Assembly: GCA_946185485.1 (NCBI GenBank)
Contig: CAMHJQ010000031.1
Location: 1 to 36,245, forward strand
Source: an uncultured Prevotellaceae bacterium
GTDB taxonomy: Bacteria > Bacteroidota > Bacteroidia > Bacteroidales > Bacteroidaceae
Direction: 5' to 3'
Length of the DNA: 36,245 nucleotides
A program made the position numbers and the translations under genes. This document shows positions 15,312-21,486 of the stretch, piece by piece. Every line of letters starts with the position of its first letter. Within the stretch, counting starts at the first letter, position 1. The notes below the pieces were generated by a model, which saw only the letters and a program-made list of their open reading frames with translations, did no database searches and was not told the origin of the DNA.

Positions 15312-16559
15312 TTACTCGTAGCGCATGGAGCGTGCCGGGTGGATGTGCGACACCAGATAGCTGGGTGCCACCAGCACGAAGACCGATACCAGCAGGGTGA
15401 CAACATTGAGAATGACGACAACAGGGATGTTCAGTTCCATTGGTGCCGTGTCAACGTAGTAGTTGGCAGGGTCGAGGTGTACCATCCCTGTCTGTTGCTG
15501 CAGGACGACCAGGCCAATGCCCAAGACATCGCCCCAGAGCAGTCCGCGGCCTATGATGAAGGCAGCAAACCACAGAAAGGTATGGCGCACGGTATCGTTG
15601 CGCATACCTAACGCCTTGAGGATGCCTATCATCTGTGTGCGTTCGAGGATAATGATTAGCAGTCCGCTAATCATGGTGAATCCTGCCACACAAATCATCA
15701 GCACGAGGATAATCCACACGTTAATGTCGAGCAGCGAGAGCCACGAAAAGATATGAGGATAGGCGTCATAGATAGTCTCGGACGTCATGATGTTACCATA
15801 TTTGTCTGTCTGACGGTTGACCTCCTTAACAAACACCGCCGCCGTCTCATCCAACTTGTCGAAGTCGCTGACCAGCACCTCTGCACCCGAACACTGATCC
15901 TTCTCCCAGCCGTTCAGCTTGACGGGGGTGGGGAAGTCGGTAAAGCACAGTGACTGGTCGAACTGTGTCATGTTGGTCTGGTAGATGCCCTTCACTGTAA
16001 ATTTTCGGGCACGAGCATCTTCGTTGCCAATGAAGTAGGCAAAGACGCGGTCGCCGACCTTCAGGTTCAGTTTGTCAGCCATCATCTGCGATATGAGCAG
16101 CTGGTAACTGGACTTCTCAGTAGAGAAATGCGGCACCTCGCCCTCCACGAGATTTTCCCGTAGAAAGGTCAGGTCGTAGTCATGGCCAACACCCTTGAAG
16201 GCCACTCCTAAGAAGTCATCGTCCGTCTTCAGCAGTCCCTGGGTCATGGAGAAGCGTTCCACATGGCGAACGCCCGGTATGTCACACATAACCTGCATCA
16301 GTGAATCGCTGATGCTGACTGGTACGGGCATGGTTTCGTCGTGTGCCAGGAAGTTGGTGACCTGTATGTGACTTCCAAAGCCTACCACCTTGTCGCGGAT
16401 GGTATGCTTGAAACCGAATACCACCGACACAGTGACAATCATGACCGCCAATCCGATGGCTACACCTATCGTGGCAATGAGGATAGCCGGACGACTCACC
16501 TCCTGCTGTCCACCGTCAGAGCGGTGTATCTTGCGGGCTATAAAAAGAGGAAGATTCAA
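15312..16559 (-). CDS. LolC/LolE-type ABC transporter permease
   Basis: A 415-residue inner-membrane protein of the FtsX/MacB family. There is one N-terminal helix (residues 25-50, ILIATIGVAIGLAVMIVTV), a large periplasmic domain (55-275) and three C-terminal helices near 283-306, 325-355 and 378-402. The N-terminus FIARKIHRSDGGQQEVSRP and VVGFGSHIQVTNF match the LolC/E-like proteins of Bacteroidota that act in lipoprotein release. No ABC ATPase is adjacent. The start is a TTG at 16559, chosen because NLPLFIARK is the conserved beginning and no ATG is available; it lies within seven-base repeats. Confidence 0.85.
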   Translation of the reverse strand: MNLPLFIARKIHRSDGGQQEVSRPAILIATIGVAIGLAVMIVTVSVVFGFKHTIRDKVVGFGSHIQVTNFLAHDETMPVPVSISDSLMQVMCDIPGVRHVERFSMTQGLLKTDDDFLGVAFKGVGHDYDLTFLRENLVEGEVPHFSTEKSSYQLLISQMMADKLNLKVGDRVFAYFIGNEDARARKFTVKGIYQTNMTQFDQSLCFTDFPTPVKLNGWEKDQCSGAEVLVSDFDKLDETAAVFVKEVNRQTDKYGNIMTSETIYDAYPHIFSWLSLLDINVWIILVLMICVAGFTMISGLLIIILERTQMIGILKALGMRNDTVRHTFLWFAAFIIGRGLLWGDVLGIGLVVLQQQTGMVHLDPANYYVDTAPMELNIPVVVILNVVTLLVSVFVLVAPSYLVSHIHPARSMRYE

Positions 16560-16602
16560 ACCTTTGAACTTTGACCTTTTAACCTTTTTCCACTTTCAAC
16601 CT
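16560..16602. repeat. Degenerate seven-base array upstream of the permease
   Basis: Units such as CCTTTGA, ACTTTGA and CCTTTTA repeat with a period of about seven and fill the 43-base spacer between the aminotransferase stop and the permease TTG start. It is less regular than the other arrays. Confidence 0.5.
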
Positions 16603-17802
16603 TTACACGGTTCGTCCAGGGTAGGCTTCCAACGCCTTGCGAAGTACGAAGAGCGCACGCTCCAGATCTTCCTTCTTCAGGACATAGGCGATACGCACCT
16701 GGTCGATGCCGGCACCCGGTGTGGTGTAGAAACCGGCTGCGGGAGCCATCATCACCGTCTCGCCCTCGTAGTTGAACTCAGCCAAGCACCAGCGGCAGAA
16801 CTCCTCTGCACTGTCGACGGGTAGTTTAGCTACTGTGTAGAAGGCCCCCATAGGTATGGGAGAATAGACACCGGGTATGCGGTTCAGTCCGTCAATCAGG
16901 CATTTACGGCGCTCCACATATTCGTCGTAGACATCGCGCAGGTATTCCTCAGGGGCGTCGAGCGATGCTTCGGCAACAATCTGGCCGATAAGGGGAGGGG
17001 AGAGGCGGGCTTGACAAAACTTCATCACCGCCTTGCGCACTTCCTGATTCTTGGTGATCAGTGCCCCGATGCGGATGCCGCACTCAGAATAGCGTTTCGA
17101 TACGGAGTCGATGAGGATGACGTTCTGCTCGATACCTTCCAGATGGCAGGCCGAGATATAGGGCGATCCCGTGTAGATGTATTCGCGGTATACTTCATCG
17201 GAGAAAAGGTACAAGTCGTACTTCTTCACCAGGTCGCGAATCTGGTTCATCTCACGACGGGTGTAGAGATAGCCCGTCGGGTTGTTGGGGTTGCATATCA
17301 TGATGGCCCTCGTACGGTCATTGATAAGTTCTTCAAACTTTTCCACCTTGGGCAATGAAAAACCTTCGTCGATGGTAGTGGCAATGGTGCGAATCTTCGC
17401 TCCTGCCGAGATGGCAAAGGCCATGTAGTTGGCGTAGGCAGGTTCGGGTACGATGATTTCGTCGCCCGGGTTCAGACACGACATGAATGCGAACAGAACG
17501 GCTTCGCTACCACCTGACGTGATAATGATGTCGTCTGCGGTGACGTTGATATTGTATTTCGCGTAGTAGTGAACCAACTTTTCGCGATAGCTCAGATAGC
17601 CCTGCGATGGTGAATACTCGAGAATGGTTCTGTCTATTTGTTTTAAGGCGTCCAGACCAACCTTCGGTGTGGGCAGGTCAGGCTGTCCAATGTTCAGATG
17701 GTACACCTTGGTACCACGTTTTTTGGCTGCTGCGGCAAGTGGAGCGAGTTTCCTAATCGGTGACTCGGGCATTTCCAGTCCGCGAACTGATATTTCTGGC
17801 AT
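16603..17802 (-). CDS. Class I/II PLP-dependent aminotransferase (aspartate aminotransferase-like)
   Basis: A 399-residue fold-type I aminotransferase. SGGSEAVLFAF at 96-106 binds the cofactor phosphate, NPNNPTG is at 171-177, SDEVYREY at 201-208 contains the Asp that contacts the pyridine ring, and DSVSKRYSECGIRIG places the Schiff-base Lys at 236. It most resembles aspartate/aromatic aminotransferases; substrate is uncertain. The ATG at 17802 begins MPEISVRGLEMPESPIRKL, the family start; in-frame codons further upstream fall past the promoter box. It is divergent from the pseudokinase gene. Confidence 0.88.
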   Translation of the reverse strand: MPEISVRGLEMPESPIRKLAPLAAAAKKRGTKVYHLNIGQPDLPTPKVGLDALKQIDRTILEYSPSQGYLSYREKLVHYYAKYNINVTADDIIITSGGSEAVLFAFMSCLNPGDEIIVPEPAYANYMAFAISAGAKIRTIATTIDEGFSLPKVEKFEELINDRTRAIMICNPNNPTGYLYTRREMNQIRDLVKKYDLYLFSDEVYREYIYTGSPYISACHLEGIEQNVILIDSVSKRYSECGIRIGALITKNQEVRKAVMKFCQARLSPPLIGQIVAEASLDAPEEYLRDVYDEYVERRKCLIDGLNRIPGVYSPIPMGAFYTVAKLPVDSAEEFCRWCLAEFNYEGETVMMAPAAGFYTTPGAGIDQVRIAYVLKKEDLERALFVLRKALEAYPGRTV

Positions 17803-17829
17803 TGTTGTCAATTTTTCGTAAATCGACTG

Positions 17830-17837
17830 CAAAGGTA
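17830..17837 (-). promoter_or_regulatory. Promoter box of the aminotransferase gene
   Basis: TACCTTTG on the minus strand lies 27 bases before the ATG at 17802 and matches TAnnTTTG exactly. It may also transcribe the permease, uxuA and manA genes, which lack strong boxes of their own. Confidence 0.65.
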
Positions 17838-18006
17838 CGAATAAGTGAGAAGAAAACCAAAAATTTTTTTTGTTTTCTCGAACGAAAGTACTTTCGACGA
17901 TACTAAGAGGTAGTATTATTAGGTGAAAAGTGAAAAGAGAAGTGTGAAAAATTTGCTTCCCCCTAAAATAATTATCAATTAAAATGGCGGATTGTATTTT
18001 TTTTTG

Positions 18007-18014
18007 TACTTTTG
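18007..18014 (+). promoter_or_regulatory. Promoter box of the pseudokinase operon
   Basis: TACTTTTG matches TAnnTTTG, 25 bases before the ATG at 18040. The leader contains an ATG immediately followed by TAA at 18023-18028, a minimal start-stop that could modulate initiation. Confidence 0.65.
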
Positions 18015-18039
18015 CGCACCAAAATGTAATAAACGAAGT

Positions 18040-19278
18040 ATGAACTACGAAGAATTGTTGGCCGCGCGCAATGAAGGCAAGCAGCAAAAGACGCATCTGC
18101 CCATCGGCGATTACTACCGTGAACAAATTGACGGCAAGTGGCGTGGCGTGGTGGAAGTGCATGAAGAGCTGAGTCAGAACCTTGCATTTACCAAGGCGCT
18201 GGAGAGCGAGTGTGAGCAGAACAAGACCTTGAACCACAGCCGCCAGTTACACTTTACGCTGGTTAAGGAGCAGGGAGACGTGAAGCGTCTAGAACTGGCG
18301 CCGGGCAACTATCAGACTTTCGAACAGCTGTTAAAGGACAATCCCGCTATTGTAGCAGGCAAGGACTTCTTGGACAATGTGCTGAAAGACCTGGTGGATA
18401 TCACCAGCTATCTGCACCAGCAGGGTGTGAGACACGTCTGCTACTCTCCGAGAACGATTTTTGTGCGGAAAGGCGACCATGCCCTCATGCTGCTTTCGCA
18501 TGGTTCCTTCTACCAGCAGCTGGCCGACAAGCAGGCTTTTTATGGTGATGATGCGCAGTATGTGGCTCCTGAGGTGCTGTCTGGAGGTTCGGTCGACGAT
18601 CGTTGCGACGTGTATAGTATCGGTCGATTCCTTCAGAGTGTGGTGGAACAGTCAGACCTGCCCATCGAATACCGTGCTGCTGTGAAGAAAGCCGTCAGCG
18701 AGTTGCCGGAAGCCCGTTTCGACACCCCCGAGGACCTGTTGAAGGCTGTCATGCATCGGCGTAGTACGTTGCGCTCTGTCGTAACGGGCTTGCTGGCTTT
18801 GTTTATTGCGCTGGCTTTCGTAGGCATCTATTTCGAACTGTTTCCTGAAACGAGCCCTGTAGAATTTGTCAAGCCCGCTCCCCGTCAGCCCATGGACGAC
18901 CTGCTCGACGACGGCATCACCCCTGAGGAACTGGGGTTGGGCGTTCAAGGTGACTCCTTGTTGGAAGACACGTTGCCGACGCAGCGCGACTACGATGCCA
19001 AAGCCGAGGAGATATTCCGCAGGAAGTACGAGAAAGAAGCCGAGCGCATTCTCTCCAAGATATATAATAAGGACTACATGAACAACAGCGAAAAGAAGTT
19101 CATGTCGGAGAGCGAGTCGACGATAGACGAGCTGATGAAAGTTCAGGACGAGATGACTGCCGAGTCAGGATTGTCTCCTGAGCGTGCCCGACTGATATCG
19201 TCTCAGATTATCGAGCGCATCACGGAACAGAAAAAGAAAGCGCTGGGTGGTACCAACAGCCGTGGCATACAGAAATAA
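18040..19278 (+). CDS. Membrane-anchored pseudokinase-like protein
   Basis: A 412-residue protein with a protein-kinase-like fold at residues 25-240, one membrane helix at about 246-266 and a charged, probably extracytoplasmic tail (270-412) with coiled-coil-like KEAERILSKIYNKDYM. The fold is recognised from LVDITSYLHQQGV (helix E), VAPEVL at 175-180 (APE motif) and DDRCDVYSIGRFLQ (helix F). The catalytic HRDLKxxN loop reads HVCYSPRTIF at 132-141 and the DFG position reads LSHGS, so the catalytic Asp residues are missing and phosphotransfer is unlikely. It begins an operon with a DUF4494 protein and YggS. Its function is unknown; a scaffold or sensing role is inference. Confidence 0.75.
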   Translation: MNYEELLAARNEGKQQKTHLPIGDYYREQIDGKWRGVVEVHEELSQNLAFTKALESECEQNKTLNHSRQLHFTLVKEQGDVKRLELAPGNYQTFEQLLKDNPAIVAGKDFLDNVLKDLVDITSYLHQQGVRHVCYSPRTIFVRKGDHALMLLSHGSFYQQLADKQAFYGDDAQYVAPEVLSGGSVDDRCDVYSIGRFLQSVVEQSDLPIEYRAAVKKAVSELPEARFDTPEDLLKAVMHRRSTLRSVVTGLLALFIALAFVGIYFELFPETSPVEFVKPAPRQPMDDLLDDGITPEELGLGVQGDSLLEDTLPTQRDYDAKAEEIFRRKYEKEAERILSKIYNKDYMNNSEKKFMSESESTIDELMKVQDEMTAESGLSPERARLISSQIIERITEQKKKALGGTNSRGIQK

Positions 19279-19313
19279 TGAAACGTAAAGTGTTATCAAT
19301 AATTGAATAAGAT

Positions 19314-19820
19314 ATGAGATCAAGAACAGCAATATGGTTTGAGTGCAAGATCGGTTACGAGAAAGTGATGGAGGACGGCTTGCAGAAGAAAGTGACTGAG
19401 AGTTATGTGGTGGATGCCCTGTCGTTCACGGAGGCTGAGAAGCGCATCATGGAAGAGATGTCGAGCTATATCAGCGGTGAGTTTACCATCAAGGACATCA
19501 AGATAGCTCCGTACAAGGAGATATTCTTCTCTGACGAGGAGATGGCTGACCGCTGGTATAAGACGAAGCTGCAGTTTATCACCATCGATGAGAAGACGGA
19601 GAAGGAGAAGCGTTCCAATGTCAACTACCTCGTGCAGGCCGGTACGTTGAAGGGTGCCGTTGGGAACATCGAGCGTGTGATGGGTACGACGATGGTTGAC
19701 TATGTCATCGCCTCTGTCAATGAAACTACGCTGATGGATGTCTTCGAGTATGGCAAGAGTACGGAGGAAGACGCCAAGAGTACGGAGGAAGACGCCAAGC
19801 CGGAATTTGAAGCTCAGTAA
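19314..19820 (+). CDS. DUF4494 protein
   Basis: A 168-residue soluble protein with alternating strands and helices, beginning MRSRTAIWFECKIGYEK. VTESYVVDALSFTEAEKRI and VNYLVQAGTLKGAVGNIE are the parts I recognise from DUF4494, a Bacteroidota family with no known role that often precedes yggS. It ends in a repetitive acidic tail encoded by two perfect 21-base copies (KSTEEDA twice). It lies 35 bases after the pseudokinase gene and four bases before yggS, so the three genes are probably one transcript. Confidence 0.8.
   Translation: MRSRTAIWFECKIGYEKVMEDGLQKKVTESYVVDALSFTEAEKRIMEEMSSYISGEFTIKDIKIAPYKEIFFSDEEMADRWYKTKLQFITIDEKTEKEKRSNVNYLVQAGTLKGAVGNIERVMGTTMVDYVIASVNETTLMDVFEYGKSTEEDAKSTEEDAKPEFEAQ
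19755..19796 (+). repeat. Two 21-base direct repeats in the DUF4494 gene
   Basis: The unit beginning AAGAGTACGG is present twice without a mismatch and encodes KSTEEDA KSTEEDA at the C-terminal tail. A 21-base step keeps the frame, so copy number can vary without breaking the gene. Confidence 0.85.
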
Positions 19821-19824
19821 AACT

Positions 19825-20499
19825 ATGGATTACGACGTAAAGGGACATCTGAAGCTGGTGCTGGCCGATTTGCCGCAGGGTGTACGCCTTGTGGCTATCA
19901 GCAAGTACCATCCTAACGAGTATATCGAGGCTGCCTACGCTGAGGGTCAGCGCATCTTCGGCGAGAGCCACGAGCAGGAGCTTCGTCACAAGGTGGCGAC
20001 GTTGCCCCAGGACATCCGCTGGCATTTCATCGGCCACCTGCAGACCAACAAGGTGAAGTATATTGCCCCTTATATCACGATGATAGAAGCCGTTGACTCG
20101 CTGAAGCTGCTGAAGGAGATTGACAAGCAGGCCGCGAGGTGCGGTCGCACCATTGACGTGCTGCTGGAATTGCACATTGCCGAGGAGGAGACCAAATACG
20201 GTTTGACTCCCGATGCCTTGTGGCAGCTGCTGGCTGACGGCAGCTGGCGTGAGCTTGAGCATGTTCGGATCTGCGGTCTGATGATGATGGCTTCGTATGT
20301 GGATGACATGCAGCAGATACGTTCTGAGTTCCGTCAGGGTCGTGAACTCTTCAAGCAGGTGAAGGAGCAGTTTTTTGCTGATGCCGACTACTTCTGCGAA
20401 CGCTCTTGGGGCATGAGCCACGACTACAAGATAGCCATTGAGGAGGGCAGTACCATGGTGCGTATCGGCACGGCTATTTTTGGGCCAAGAGTTTACTAA
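19825..20499 (+). CDS. yggS: YggS/PLPBP family pyridoxal phosphate homeostasis protein
   Basis: A 224-residue PLP-binding protein of the alanine-racemase N-terminal barrel fold. VRLVAISKYHP carries the PLP lysine near residue 28, followed by IFGESHEQEL, WHFIGHLQTNKVKYI, and the phosphate-binding SWGMSHDYKIAIEEGSTMVRIGTAIFG split near the end. The family buffers PLP and affects amino and keto acid balance rather than acting as an enzyme. The start MDYDVKGHL at 19825 lies four bases past the DUF4494 stop. Its 3' end overlaps the convergent EFR1-like gene by 26 bases. Confidence 0.92.
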   Translation: MDYDVKGHLKLVLADLPQGVRLVAISKYHPNEYIEAAYAEGQRIFGESHEQELRHKVATLPQDIRWHFIGHLQTNKVKYIAPYITMIEAVDSLKLLKEIDKQAARCGRTIDVLLELHIAEEETKYGLTPDALWQLLADGSWRELEHVRICGLMMMASYVDDMQQIRSEFRQGRELFKQVKEQFFADADYFCERSWGMSHDYKIAIEEGSTMVRIGTAIFGPRVY

Positions 20500-21352
20500 G
20501 GAGATATTGTCCGCGTTTCATGTTTCCCCAATGGATGGCATGAGAGGGGCAATGGTGATAACATGCGAGACAATTTGTGCACCGTCCGTTGTGGATCCAC
20601 ACGGGCGGTGCTCCTTTGATGTCGTCGACAGGACATAGCTTCTGGCACAGTCCGCAATGTATGCATGCCTCGTTGTCGACCCAGAAGTGTTGGTCGGTTA
20701 TCAGGTGCTTGTTGTAGTAGTCCCCGATGATATAAGTATAGGTGTAAGGTATGGCACCCTTGACGAGTTCCTCGATGCCTCGTTGTCGCTGTTGGACGAC
20801 GTGGCAGATATGCGTCATGCGCTGACGTGCTGCCTCGACTTTCTGTTTTGCCTTCTCGTCAGTATCCAGGTGGAGGAATGAGAAGCAGACGTTCGACTCC
20901 GGCATGACAAGGGCAAAGCGTGCATCGGTATGCAGTCCCTTGTTGCCCAACTCTTTTTCTAAGATACGCATGGCATAGCCCATGTTGTCGCCACAGGTGG
21001 TCAGGGCGTAGATGTACGTTGAACATTGACCATTGACCATTGAACATTGACCATTGACCATTGAACATTGACCATTGACCATTGAACATTGACCATTGAC
21101 CATTGAACATTGAACATTGACCATTGAACGCTGTACGTTGAACGTTGAGCGCCGGATGAAGTCGCGTACGATGCGTGGCGGTTGCCAGCCGTGGGTGGGG
21201 AAGCAGAATCCGAGGCGTTCGCCCTCGTTGAGTATATAGGGTTCGGTGTTGCCGAGTTCATCGGGTATATAGCGCAGCTGCTCGCCTGTGGCTGTTGCGA
21301 GTTGGTGGGCTGCCCACTTGGTGTTGCCTGTTCCGGAGAAATAGAAGATCAT
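20474..21352 (-). CDS. EFR1-like flavodoxin-ferredoxin protein with an in-frame repeat insertion
   Basis: A 292-residue electron-transfer protein. The flavodoxin-like N-terminus starts MIFYFSGTGNTKWAA with the FMN phosphate loop at 6-14 and continues FCFPTHGWQPPRIVRDFIRR. The C-terminus has two 4Fe-4S clusters: CIHCGLCQKLCP at 229-241 and CTNCLACYHHCP at 258-269. Between residues 69 and 112, just before the YIYALTTCGDNMGYAM strand, lies a tract of repeated SMVNGQC encoded by a 7-base array; related proteins as I know them go nearly straight from the helix into this strand. The insertion falls in a loop, so folding may be tolerated. Its 3' end overlaps yggS; upstream lies another 7-base array and then rel. 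Confidence 0.85.
   Translation of the reverse strand: MIFYFSGTGNTKWAAHQLATATGEQLRYIPDELGNTEPYILNEGERLGFCFPTHGWQPPRIVRDFIRRSTFNVQRSMVNVQCSMVNGQCSMVNGQCSMVNGQCSMVNGQCSTYIYALTTCGDNMGYAMRILEKELGNKGLHTDARFALVMPESNVCFSFLHLDTDEKAKQKVEAARQRMTHICHVVQQRQRGIEELVKGAIPYTYTYIIGDYYNKHLITDQHFWVDNEACIHCGLCQKLCPVDDIKGAPPVWIHNGRCTNCLACYHHCPSHAIHWGNMKRGQYLLSKLLAQK
21012..21151. repeat. Seven-base tandem array inside the EFR1-like gene
   Basis: About 20 consecutive heptamers. Sixteen at 21019-21130 are TTGACCA or TTGAACA (last one TTGAACG) in mostly a 2:1 order that makes a 21-base super-unit, flanked by degenerate units containing TGTACG on both sides. On the gene strand the unit has no stop codon in any frame, because a 7-base period cycles through all frames. 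Gain or loss of one heptamer would shift the frame of the downstream cluster-binding domain; three heptamers would keep it. Confidence 0.9.
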
Positions 21353-21358
21353 GGGGGA

Positions 21359-21477
21359 GTTTAGAGATGAGAGTTTAGAGTTTAGAGTTTAGAGTTTAGA
21401 GATGAGAGTTTAGAGTTTAGAGTTTAGAGATGAGAGTTTAGAGTTTAGAGATGAGAGTTGAGAGTTTAGAGTTTAGA
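21359..21477. repeat. Seven-base tandem array between rel and the EFR1-like gene
   Basis: Seventeen uninterrupted heptamers, mostly GTTTAGA with interspersed GATGAGA and one GTTGAGA, in perfect register. The array spans from six bases before the EFR1-like ATG to nine bases from the rel stop, filling almost the entire spacer. It uses the same GTTTAGA unit as the panC/panD array 16 kb away, but lies in the opposite orientation relative to transcription. Confidence 0.9.
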
Positions 21478-21486
21478 GAAGGGGGG

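Noticed and set aside
18023..18028. ATG-TAA in the pseudokinase leader as a regulatory start-stop
   Set aside because: It is plausible, but a single six-base occurrence in an AT-rich leader is expected by chance; it is mentioned only with the promoter.
20859..21261. Alternative frames through the EFR1-like array as separate repeat proteins
   Set aside because: A period-seven repeat without stop codons is open in all three frames by necessity; these frames carry no other conserved sequence.
21359..21477. The heptamer arrays as CRISPR or binding-site iterons
   Set aside because: There are no spacers between units, no cas or replication genes nearby, and the unit sequence changes from array to array.
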